Shown piece by piece: positions 1-6,154 of a DNA stretch of 9,012 nucleotides (within the stretch, counting starts at the first letter, position 1; every line of letters starts with the position of its first letter). Origin of the DNA: Elusimicrobiota bacterium (GTDB lineage Bacteria > Elusimicrobiota > Elusimicrobia > UBA1565 > UBA9628); contig JAGWJU010000034.1 in assembly GCA_028865585.1 (NCBI GenBank), positions 1 to 9,012 of the forward strand, written 5' to 3'. A program made the translations under genes and the position numbers. The notes below the pieces were generated by a model. It searched no databases. It was not told the DNA's origin and saw nothing but the letters and a program-made list of their open reading frames with translations.

Positions 1-1222
1 CGGGCAGGCGGAAATACGGCGAGAAAAAGAGTTCCTCAAGGATTCGGGCGGGAAAGTCGCGCCGCCTGGCCGAGAGCACGGTCCAGGCCGCCTTGGCAAA
101 GGGCTCCCTCAACAAGGGTTCGCGCGCTGACATGGACAGTGGCACGGCGTTGTCCGAGAAAGCTTCCGAAAGCGCCGCGCGGTAGGGCTCAAGCGTGCGG
201 GCCATCACGCCCACGTCCTCGTAGCGGCAGGCTCCCGCGCGGACCATCTTCGCGATTTCCTTGGCGCAGAGCCACGCTTCGTCGCGCGCGCCGCTGGCGC
301 TCATCAGCCGCAGCCTGGGAGCTTTCCCCGGCGCCGGTGCGTTTTCCCGCGCCGCGTCCGGAGTCTCCGCGGCGAAGAGCCTGTCCAAGGCCGGGCCCAG
401 AGCCGTCTCCTTGACGCGCGGCTCGAGGTCTTTCACCTCGGAGGCCAAGCCCAGGATTTTCTGCTCGAAGAAGCCCTGCGCGAAGGCGAAGGCCGGATGG
501 CGGCGGCGATAGGGGAAGAACAACGAGGCGGGGTAGTGCTTGGCCACGGCCTCGAAGAAATCGGCCTGCAGCCCGGTCAAATCGTAGAAGCCGTAGTAGA
601 GGATTTCCTGAAAGCGGCTTAAGGCGGCCGAACCTTCCTCCGCGCGCCGCGCGGCCAGCCGCGCCAAAGCCGAGGAAGAAAGAAGCCCAAGCTCGTTCTG
701 GCGCTCCTCGTACCGCATGGCCAGGCGCAGAAGGGCCGCGAGCTTCTGCCGCTCAGCCCCCCCGGCATCAAGTTCCCCGCCGAAATGCTCCAGAATGTCC
801 TGCGGCGCGGCGCCCGCGTCGATGAGGTCGCGCAGGCTTGAGCGCAGGCTGCGCGCGAGCGCCTTGGGCCTGCCCATTCCGCCGAAGGGCTGGGCTAATT
901 CCGGATGAGCGTCGAGCAAATCGTCCGTCATCCGATCGAAGAAGACCGGGTCGCTCAAAAGCGTCTTGCCGGAGAAGCCCTCCTCCTCCAGCACGGAAAG
1001 CGCCAGGCTGAAAAACGTGTGGAAGCGCGCATTGATGAGCGGCAGGCCGCGTTCCACGGCGCAGAGGCGCTCCAAGCGGTCGGCCAGCGCGCGGGACGGC
1101 GTCACCACGGCGATGGGCGAGGGCAGGCGTCCGGGCCGGGCCGCGGCCTTCAAAGACTTTAAGCGCTCGATGAAGGCGTCCTCGAGCGCGGGCTGAAAAG
1201 GGCCGCAAAAAACCGAGAGCAT
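1..1222 (-). CDS. AddB-like helicase-fold / PD-(D/E)XK nuclease family protein (N-terminal part, runs off left edge)
   Basis: The frame is open for 407 codons from ATG at 1222 to the left edge, so only the N-terminal portion is present. An in-frame TGA 15 nt upstream makes 1222 the only usable ATG. No Shine-Dalgarno sequence is visible. The pattern resembles the AddB/RecB-like inactivated helicase family, which partners AddA in double-strand-break end resection. Residues 36-75 contain a segment like PSRALADRLERL followed by NARFHTFFSLAL. Residues 207-226 contain ILYYGFYDLTGLQADFF, and residues 305-355 contain an ASGARDEAWLCAKEI segment followed by the YEDVGVMART strand. The N-terminal strand reads VFCGPFQPALEDAF where active helicases carry GxxGxGKT, so there is no Walker A motif. 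The C-terminal nuclease domain, and any iron-sulfur cysteines, would lie outside the window. It starts 49 nt after znuB on the same strand, so cotranscription is possible but functionally unrelated. The family call is from remembered pattern, not a search. Confidence 0.72.
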   Translation of the reverse strand, partial: MLSVFCGPFQPALEDAFIERLKSLKAAARPGRLPSPIAVVTPSRALADRLERLCAVERGLPLINARFHTFFSLALSVLEEEGFSGKTLLSDPVFFDRMTDDLLDAHPELAQPFGGMGRPKALARSLRSSLRDLIDAGAAPQDILEHFGGELDAGGAERQKLAALLRLAMRYEERQNELGLLSSSALARLAARRAEEGSAALSRFQEILYYGFYDLTGLQADFFEAVAKHYPASLFFPYRRRHPAFAFAQGFFEQKILGLASEVKDLEPRVKETALGPALDRLFAAETPDAARENAPAPGKAPRLRLMSASGARDEAWLCAKEIAKMVRAGACRYEDVGVMARTLEPYRAALSEAFSDNAVPLSMSAREPLLREPFAKAAWTVLSARRRDFPARILEELFFSPYFRLP

Positions 1223-1253
1223 GAGTCTATGAAATCAAATTTTCGGATGGGGC

Positions 1254-1272
1254 GGCGCCATGCCCGGGCGCC
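1254..1272 (-). terminator. weak hairpin between znuB and the AddB-like gene
   Basis: GGCGCC at 1254-1259 and GGCGCC at 1267-1272 can pair as a 6-bp all-GC stem with a 7-nt loop. The hairpin begins at the last base of the znuB stop codon. On the minus strand it is followed by an AT-rich stretch (AAAATTTGATTT) about 10 nt later rather than by a clean U-run. It may be a leaky terminator or attenuating hairpin, or just a chance GC palindrome. Confidence 0.25.
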
Positions 1273-2090
1273 TAGGCCGGAGGCAAATCGCCGGAGGACG
1301 AACCGAACGGCATCAAGACGAGGAAAACCGCCAGCATGACGAGAACGATGGTGCCGCCGCTGGATAAATTGAGGTAGAACGACGCCAGCATGCCCGCCAC
1401 GACGGAGAAAAGCGAAATCGCCTCGGCCCACAGGATGGTCGCGGTGAAACCCCGGCGCAGCTGCAGCGCGGCCACGACCGGGATGACCACCAGGGCCGCG
1501 ATGAGAAGCACTCCGATGATGGGAATCGAGAGCGTGATGGTGAAGGCCGCGAGCACGATGAGCAGCATGTTCAATGCCTTGACCGGCAGGCCCGCCACGC
1601 GCGCCGAGTCCTCGTCGAAGGTAATGAAGACCAGCTCCTTGTAGAAGAGAGCCAGCGCTCCAGCCACGCCCGCGGCCAAAAGCAGAATGGTGTTCACGTC
1701 TTGGCGCGTGACGGTCAGGATGCTGCCGAAGAGATAATTGAATAAGTTGGCGTTGAAGCCGCGGCCAACGCTTAAAAGAATCGTCGCCACAGCCAAACTC
1801 CCGGAGCAAAACAGAGCCAGCGAGGACTCGCCGTAAACCCGCTTGCTCAGGCGCAGCTTCTCGATACCCAGGCTCGCGACCGCGGTCGTCGCCAAGGCGG
1901 CCAGGATGGGATTGACCTTGAGCAGGAGCCCCAGCGTGATGCCGGCCAAAGACACGTTGGCCAGCGTGTCCGCGATGAGTGAATAGCGCCGGAGCACCAA
2001 GAAAGTTCCAATCAAAGGCGCCACCAGCGCGACGGCCACGCCGGCTTCCAAGCCGCGCAACGCGAAGCCGTAGCGAAACAAATCCAGCAC
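1272..2090 (-). CDS. znuB: zinc/manganese ABC transporter permease (ZnuB family)
   Basis: This is the membrane-spanning subunit of a cluster-9-type metal ABC importer; it forms the inner-membrane channel energised by the adjacent ATPase. At 272 aa it matches the usual family length (about 260-280). It is almost entirely hydrophobic, with about 7-8 predicted membrane helices. Family landmarks are an N-terminal PLIGTFLVLRRYSLIADTLA segment (residues 25-44), a VSLAG-type motif next to it, the FITFDEDSARVAGLPV coupling-helix region (155-170) and the SIPIIGVLLIAALVVIP helix (188-204). The frame is open to an ATG at 2258, but those extra 56 residues overlap the ATPase gene and look non-biological. 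The GTG at 2090 is preceded by a strong Shine-Dalgarno sequence and sits 1 nt after the ATPase stop, so I chose it. The family's usual His in the DTLAH motif is Asn here (residue 45). Confidence 0.93.
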   Translation of the reverse strand: MLDLFRYGFALRGLEAGVAVALVAPLIGTFLVLRRYSLIADTLANVSLAGITLGLLLKVNPILAALATTAVASLGIEKLRLSKRVYGESSLALFCSGSLAVATILLSVGRGFNANLFNYLFGSILTVTRQDVNTILLLAAGVAGALALFYKELVFITFDEDSARVAGLPVKALNMLLIVLAAFTITLSIPIIGVLLIAALVVIPVVAALQLRRGFTATILWAEAISLFSVVAGMLASFYLNLSSGGTIVLVMLAVFLVLMPFGSSSGDLPPA

Positions 2091-2091
2091 G

Positions 2092-2895
2092 CTAGAACCC
2101 TCCCCCGCCCGCGGCTCCAGGCGCGGCAGCCGGATGCTCGTGCGGATGGGCTTCGGCGTGGGTCTTGCGGAAGTACTCATCGACCGAGCAATGGTAGAAA
2201 ATCGTCTTATCCACGCAGGCCACGTGCATGGCCTGGTGCGCCATGCGATCCATATCATGAGTCACCAGCACCACGGTCAGGCGCAGTTCCTCGTTGAGGC
2301 GCTTTAAAAGCGCGTAGAAATCGCCCGCCACCCCGCGCTCGACGCCTACGGTGGGTTCGTCCAAAATGAGGACGTCCGGCCCGCCCGAGAGCGCGCGAGC
2401 AATGAAAACCCGTTGCTGCTGTCCGCCGGAGAGGTCGCCGATGAGCCTGCCGCGCTGAGGCCAGAGGTCCACCTGCTCGAGCGCCAGGCGGGCCATCTCC
2501 TTGTCCTCCCGCGTCGGGAAGCGGAAAAGGCCGCGTCGGCCGTAGCGTCCCATAAGGACCGTCTCCAGAACCGTGGCCGGGAAATTCGCGTCGAAATTGG
2601 TCGCCTTCTGCGGCACGTAACCGATGCGCGACCAATCCTTGAAGGAGGCGATGTCCCGGCCGAAGAGCCGGACTAGTCCGGAGGTGGGCTTCAAGAGCCC
2701 CAGCACGATCTTGATGAGCGTCGTTTTTCCCGCGCCGTTGCCGCCCACGATGCCGAGGTAGTCGCCCCGGTGCACGGCCAAATCGGCGTTCTCGAGCACC
2801 GTCCGCGCGCCGTAGGAAAAGGACACGCGCTCAAGCTCGATGATGTTCCGTCCGTGGTCGACTGCGGGTTCGGCCTGCGGGCCTTTCAGCGGCAT
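2092..2895 (-). CDS. znuC: zinc/manganese ABC transporter ATP-binding protein (ZnuC family)
   Basis: This is the cytoplasmic ATPase subunit that drives metal import through the ZnuB-type permease. All nucleotide-binding motifs of an active ABC ATPase are visible in 267 aa. Walker A GGNGAGKT is at 51-58, the Q-loop GYVPQ at 92-96, the signature LSGGQ at 155-159, Walker B VLILDE at 175-180, and the H-loop His at 213 in VTHD. PTVGVERG follows Walker B, as in metal-importer ATPases. The C-terminus carries a short histidine-rich stretch (HAEAHPHEHP, about 246-255) and a Gly/Ala tail; it may bind metal, but that is inference. The ATG at 2895 overlaps the end of the binding-protein gene by 10 nt. 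It has a Shine-Dalgarno sequence GAGGAG at 2905-2910, 9 nt upstream. The stop lies 1 nt before the permease GTG. Confidence 0.96.
   Translation of the reverse strand: MPLKGPQAEPAVDHGRNIIELERVSFSYGARTVLENADLAVHRGDYLGIVGGNGAGKTTLIKIVLGLLKPTSGLVRLFGRDIASFKDWSRIGYVPQKATNFDANFPATVLETVLMGRYGRRGLFRFPTREDKEMARLALEQVDLWPQRGRLIGDLSGGQQQRVFIARALSGGPDVLILDEPTVGVERGVAGDFYALLKRLNEELRLTVVLVTHDMDRMAHQAMHVACVDKTIFYHCSVDEYFRKTHAEAHPHEHPAAAPGAAGGGGF
2098..2106 (-). promoter_or_regulatory. Shine-Dalgarno sequence that sets the znuB start
   Basis: Read on the minus strand this is GGGGGAGGG, 7 nt before the GTG at 2090. It lies inside the last codons of znuC (the Gly-rich C-terminus). It decides the GTG start over the upstream ATG at 2258 and suggests translational coupling of the two genes. 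Confidence 0.75.
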
Positions 2896-3821
2896 TGCAG
2901 GGCGCTCCTCAGATTGGCCAGGTTCTGGCGCATCTGCGTAAAGTAGTCCTTTCCCGCGGCCGCGTCGGCGAAGGTCAACCCCTCGATGGGGTCGAGCACC
3001 ATGGTCTTGGCGCCGATTTCACGGGCGATGGTGTCCGAGAGTTTCGGCGAGACCAAACGCTCGAAGAAAATCACTTTGACTCCGCGCTTGCGGGCCAAAT
3101 CCGCCACGCCTGCCAGTTGCCGGGGAGAGGGTTGGGAGTCGGGAGAGAGCCCGCCGATGGAGACCTGCGTCAGGCCGTAGTCCCGGGCGAGGTAGCCGAA
3201 GGCCGCGTGCGAGGTCACGATGTCCTTCCGCGCGCAATGAGCCAATCCGCGGCGGTACTCAAGATCGAGCGCCGCGAGCCTGCGGGTCAGGGCGCGCGCA
3301 TTGGCCGCGAAGCAGGGCGCGCCGGCCGGATCGATGTCCGCATAAGCCCGTTCGATGCGGCGGACGATTGTCTCTGATAAACGAGGAGAGAGCCATACGT
3401 GCGGATCGACGGAGGAATCCTCATCGCCTCCACGCCGGGTCATGAGGCCTCGGGCGGCCACCAGCACGCGCGTGCGCTCGGGATTCAAAAGCCGGGCGAC
3501 CTTCCTCCCCCAGGGTTCGACCGCGCCGTTTAGGATCAGCAGGCGGCCCTCTTCGATGCGCGCAACGTCCAATGGCGTAAGCTCGTAATCGTGGGGCTCC
3601 GTGCCGTCCGGCGTGACGTCGAAGACCTGGGCCTTGTCGCCGCCCACGCGGGACGCGAAGAAATACAAAGGATAAAAGCCCGCGGCAACTTGGAGCCGGC
3701 CGGCCTCGGCCGGCGCGGTGGCGCGCTCGAGCTCCCGCGCGCGCCACAAGGACGCGGCCGCCGCAGCCAGAAGCAGAAGGCCCGAAATCAAGAGCGCCGC
3801 CCAGGCGCGCCGCGTCTTCAT
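2886..3821 (-). CDS. znuA: metal ABC transporter substrate-binding protein (ZnuA family, probably zinc)
   Basis: This is the extracytoplasmic solute-binding protein of the importer (cluster A-I/cluster 9 fold), 311 aa. Residues 8-25 form a hydrophobic signal or anchor helix after MKTRR. There is no lipobox cysteine, so it is either cleaved by signal peptidase I or stays anchored. The metal ligands expected of the family are present: His77 in GTEPHDYE, His141 in DPHVWLSP, His205 in TSHAAFGY and Asp277 in LDPIEGL. A His at the third position, rather than the Glu typical of manganese-binding PsaA/TroA proteins, favours zinc. The usual histidine-rich loop between the first two ligands is replaced by a short acidic stretch (GGDEDSSVD, 131-139). 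The start ATG overlaps the regulator stop as ATGA, with GGAAG 7 nt upstream. Confidence 0.93.
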   Translation of the reverse strand: MKTRRAWAALLISGLLLLAAAAASLWRARELERATAPAEAGRLQVAAGFYPLYFFASRVGGDKAQVFDVTPDGTEPHDYELTPLDVARIEEGRLLILNGAVEPWGRKVARLLNPERTRVLVAARGLMTRRGGDEDSSVDPHVWLSPRLSETIVRRIERAYADIDPAGAPCFAANARALTRRLAALDLEYRRGLAHCARKDIVTSHAAFGYLARDYGLTQVSIGGLSPDSQPSPRQLAGVADLARKRGVKVIFFERLVSPKLSDTIAREIGAKTMVLDPIEGLTFADAAAGKDYFTQMRQNLANLRSALQCR

Positions 3822-4270
3822 TCCATTGCTTCCGTTCGGGTGCGCGAAACCCGCTCCGCTCCTCTCGCGCCGCAGGCCTTGCAGAGGCCGAAATACTCCA
3901 TGGCATGGTCCGTAATGGCTGAAAAAGCCGAAGCGCGCTTCAAGCGCGGGCGCAGGGTGCAGGACACGTCTTCCACGGCGCCGCAGCCGGTGCAGGCCAA
4001 GTGATGGTGATGCGCCCGCGCCGGGGCGGCCAGCTCATAGTGCGCGTGCCCGTGCCGGAAGTCCACCCGGCGCACCACGCCGACCCCGGCTAGGGCGTCC
4101 AGGGCGCGGTAGAGCGTGGCTAAGTTGAGCGTTCTTCCCAGGCTTTTCTGCAGCCGCGCGGCGGTGACGGGCGCGGGCTCTTTCCAGAGAGCGCGCATGA
4201 GCCGCAGGCGGCCGGGCGTGGCCCGTCCGCCGCTCCGGCGCAGCATCCGGGCGAAATCAGGGGGCCGCAT
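3818..4270 (-). CDS. zur: Fur-family metalloregulator, probable zinc uptake regulator (Zur)
   Basis: This is a 150-aa metal-sensing winged-helix repressor, the usual Fur/Zur length. The DNA-binding domain covers roughly residues 1-75, with the recognition helix in LNLATLYRALDAL (48-60) followed by GVVRRVDF. The dimerisation and metal domain includes HGHAHYEL (73-80) and a run of four histidines (87-90). Two CxxC pairs, Cys93/Cys96 (CTGC) and Cys130/Cys133 (CKAC), should form the structural zinc site. The frame stays open upstream to 4603, but that extension is antisense to thrS and passes through the promoter region. ATG at 4270 gives the normal N-terminus. It is first in the operon and overlaps znuA by 4 nt, so it is probably autoregulated through the palindrome at 4290-4304. 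Zinc rather than iron or manganese sensing is inferred from the transporter it is cotranscribed with. Confidence 0.92.
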   Translation of the reverse strand: MRPPDFARMLRRSGGRATPGRLRLMRALWKEPAPVTAARLQKSLGRTLNLATLYRALDALAGVGVVRRVDFRHGHAHYELAAPARAHHHHLACTGCGAVEDVSCTLRPRLKRASAFSAITDHAMEYFGLCKACGARGAERVSRTRTEAME

Positions 4271-4276
4271 GGCCCT

Positions 4277-4305
4277 AGGATAACACAAATGCGAATTATT
4301 CGCAA
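4277..4305 (-). promoter_or_regulatory. predicted sigma70-type promoter of the zur-znuACB operon
   Basis: On the minus strand, TTGCGA (4305-4300, -35-like, 4/6 to consensus) and TATCCT (4282-4277, -10-like, 4/6) are separated by exactly 17 nt. The -35 element lies within the right half of the palindromic operator, so bound repressor would block it. Only 6 nt separate the -10 element from the ATG at 4270, implying a leaderless or almost leaderless transcript. Confidence 0.5.
4290..4304. promoter_or_regulatory. perfect 7-1-7 palindrome, probable Zur/Fur-family operator
   Basis: The sequence TGCGAAT-T-ATTCGCA is a perfect inverted repeat of 7 bp around one central base, the architecture of Fur-family boxes. 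It shares the inner AATnATT core with known Fur, PerR and Zur sites. It sits 20-34 bp upstream of the regulator gene and overlaps its -35 element. It lies 25-39 bp upstream of the thrS -35, so an effect on thrS is less likely. Binding by the adjacent regulator is inferred. Confidence 0.75.
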
Positions 4306-4328
4306 TAATGTCCAGTGCGCCCCGGGCC

Positions 4329-4357
4329 TTGACACCGACATTTGCGACCGCTAGACT
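4329..4357 (+). promoter_or_regulatory. predicted sigma70-type promoter of thrS
   Basis: A perfect -35 TTGACA (4329-4334) and a -10 TAGACT (4352-4357, 4/6 to consensus) are spaced by 17 nt. Transcription would start around 4364, which is the first base of the thrS GTG. There is no room for a 5' leader, so no T-box, thrS-type operator or ribosome-binding site can precede the gene from this promoter. Confidence 0.7.
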
Positions 4358-4363
4358 TTCAGG

Positions 4364-6154
4364 GTGAATGCCGCGGCCAAGGCGGAGAGCCCCGCCTCCC
4401 AGCAGTCTCTCGACGCGCTCCGCCATTCCTGCGCGCACGTCATGGCCCAAGCGGTGCAGGAACTCTTTCCCGGGACCAAGATCACCATCGGCCCGGCCAT
4501 CGACAACGGCTTCTACTACGACTTCGACAGCCCGCACCGCTTTACCGAGGAGGATTTCCCCGCCATCGAGAAGCGCATGCGCCAAATCGCCGAGGGCAAC
4601 CACCCCTTCGTGGGCAAGGAAATTTCGCCCGAAGAATCGCGCAAATACTGGGAGTCGCGCGGCGAGCCCTATAAAGTCGAGATTTTAGACGGCTTGAAGG
4701 GCCAGACCATCACCCACTACACCCACGGAACTTTCACGGATCTCTGCCGCGGCGGGCACTGCGAGAACACGCGCGCCATCCGGCACTTCAAGCTCCTGAG
4801 CGTGGCCGGCGCCTACTGGCGCGGCGACGAGAAAAATCCCATGCTCCAGCGCCTCTACGGCACGGCTTGGCCGAGCAAGCAGGAGTTGGACGCCTACTTG
4901 AAGATGCTCGACGAGGCCAAAGCCCGTGACCACCGCAAACTGGGCGCGGCGCTCGATTTATTCAGCGTCCAAGACCTGGCCGGCCCGGGGCTCATCTTCT
5001 GGCACCCCAAGGGCGCGCGCATGCGCCTCATCATGGAGGACTGGCTCAAGACCGAGGCCCTGCGCCGCGGCTACGATCTGGTGAACACCCCGCACATCGC
5101 CAACGTCGAACTTTGGAACACCTCCGGGCACCGCAGCTTCTACAAGGACAACATGTTCTCGGAAATCGAGGTGGAGAAGGCGGACTACCAGTTAAAGCCC
5201 ATGAACTGCCCTTTCCATATCCTTATATATAAGAACCGCCTGCGCAGCTACCGCGACCTGCCCCTGCGCCTGGCGGAGCTGGGCACGGTCTACCGCTACG
5301 AACGCTCCGGCGTGCTCCACGGCCTTTTGCGCGTGCGCGGATTTACGCAGGACGATGCGCACATCTTCTGCGCGCCCGAACAGATCGAGGCCGAGGTCGA
5401 CGGCTGCGTGGATTTCGCCCTGGAAGTCTTCAAAACTTTCGGATTTTCCAGGTACGTCATGGAAGTCTCGACCTGGGACGCGGCCAAGCCCGGCGACTAC
5501 TCGGGCGCGGCCGAGGATTGGGAGCGCGCGCAAAAGGCCCTTGAAAGCGTCTTGTCCAAGCGCGGCATTGAATATTCCCTTATCAAGGGCGAGGCGGCCT
5601 TCTACGGCCCCAAAATCGACGTCAAGCTTATCGACGCCATCGGGCGGCCTTGGCAGCTTTCCACCGTGCAATTCGACTTCAACCTGCCGCAGAAGTTCGG
5701 CCTGGAGTACGTCGCCGCCGACGGGTCGCACCGGCGCCCGCTCATGGTGCACCGCGCGCTTTACGGTTCCATCGAGCGCTTCTTCGGCATCCTCATCGAG
5801 CACTACGCGGGCAGCTTTCCGCTCTGGCTGGCGCCCCTCCAGGTCAAGGTGATGTCCCTGACCGATGAGCAAGCGCCCGCGGTCCGGGACCTTGTCGGAC
5901 GCCTTTCGCGCGCGGGCCTGCGCGCGGCGGCGGATCTCCGCCCCGAGAAAATCAACGCCAAAATCCGCGACGCGCAGCTGGAAAAAATCCCCTACATGGT
6001 GGTGCTGGGGCCGCGCGACGTGGCCGCGGGCGTTTTGTCCGTGCGCCTGCGGGACGGCCGGCAGTTCCAAGGCGTCAAAGAGGAGTCCTTCGTGAACGCA
6101 CTCAGCCGCGAGCAGGATCTCAAACGGACCGCGCCGTCCTGGGAGGACGCGTGA
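4364..6154 (+). CDS. thrS: threonyl-tRNA synthetase lacking the N-terminal TGS domain
   Basis: This class II synthetase charges tRNA-Thr with threonine in the cytoplasm. The 596 aa begin almost directly with the N2 editing domain: HSCAHVMAQA (His21, His25) with Cys128 and His132 in CRGGHCEN, matching the HxxxH...CxxxH editing site that removes mischarged serine. The catalytic core follows with zinc ligands Cys282 (KPMNCPFH), His333 (FTQDDAHIF) and His463 (VHRALYGS). Motif 2 is YRYERSGVLHGLLRVRGF (310-327) and motif 3 is YGSIERFFGILIEHYAG (467-483). The anticodon-binding domain spans about 490-585. Typical bacterial enzymes are about 640 aa because they carry an N-terminal TGS domain, which is absent here. 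An in-frame TAG at 4352-4354 rules out a longer N-terminus. The GTG start has no Shine-Dalgarno sequence and coincides with the predicted transcription start. The stop overlaps the next gene by 4 nt (GTGA). Confidence 0.97.
   Translation: MNAAAKAESPASQQSLDALRHSCAHVMAQAVQELFPGTKITIGPAIDNGFYYDFDSPHRFTEEDFPAIEKRMRQIAEGNHPFVGKEISPEESRKYWESRGEPYKVEILDGLKGQTITHYTHGTFTDLCRGGHCENTRAIRHFKLLSVAGAYWRGDEKNPMLQRLYGTAWPSKQELDAYLKMLDEAKARDHRKLGAALDLFSVQDLAGPGLIFWHPKGARMRLIMEDWLKTEALRRGYDLVNTPHIANVELWNTSGHRSFYKDNMFSEIEVEKADYQLKPMNCPFHILIYKNRLRSYRDLPLRLAELGTVYRYERSGVLHGLLRVRGFTQDDAHIFCAPEQIEAEVDGCVDFALEVFKTFGFSRYVMEVSTWDAAKPGDYSGAAEDWERAQKALESVLSKRGIEYSLIKGEAAFYGPKIDVKLIDAIGRPWQLSTVQFDFNLPQKFGLEYVAADGSHRRPLMVHRALYGSIERFFGILIEHYAGSFPLWLAPLQVKVMSLTDEQAPAVRDLVGRLSRAGLRAAADLRPEKINAKIRDAQLEKIPYMVVLGPRDVAAGVLSVRLRDGRQFQGVKEESFVNALSREQDLKRTAPSWEDA

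Noticed and set aside
139..1196. Several plus-strand open frames of 60-90 aa, and minus-strand ones in another frame at 768-1208
   Set aside because: They are shadows of the AddB-like frame, which is continuously open with a recognisable family pattern over the whole interval.
1223..1250. Leaderless promoter for the AddB-like gene (TAGACT just before the ATG)
   Set aside because: TAGACT ends only 1 nt before the ATG, and no -35 lies at the right spacing, so the geometry seen at thrS is not reproduced.
2091..2258. Start of the permease at ATG 2258
   Set aside because: The extra 56 residues are Arg/Pro/Ser-rich, out of frame with and fully inside znuC; the GTG at 2090 has a strong Shine-Dalgarno sequence and gives the usual permease length.
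4271..4603. N-terminal extension of the Fur-family regulator by 111 residues
   Set aside because: It would run antisense to thrS and across the operator and promoter; the ATG at 4270 gives the normal Fur-family length and N-terminus.
4342..4688. Open frames of 110 and 106 aa starting near the thrS start, one from an ATG at 4368 with AGGG upstream
   Set aside because: They are alternate frames of the thrS 5' end with Arg/Pro-rich, non-domain translations; the thrS frame shows the conserved editing-domain motif.
5192..6070. 292-aa open frame antisense to thrS, overlapping one of 308 aa at 5992-6918
   Set aside because: They lie opposite confidently coding genes. Their long open length is expected from GC-rich codon bias, and the translations are low-complexity Val/Gly/Arg/Ala sequences with no recognisable domain.
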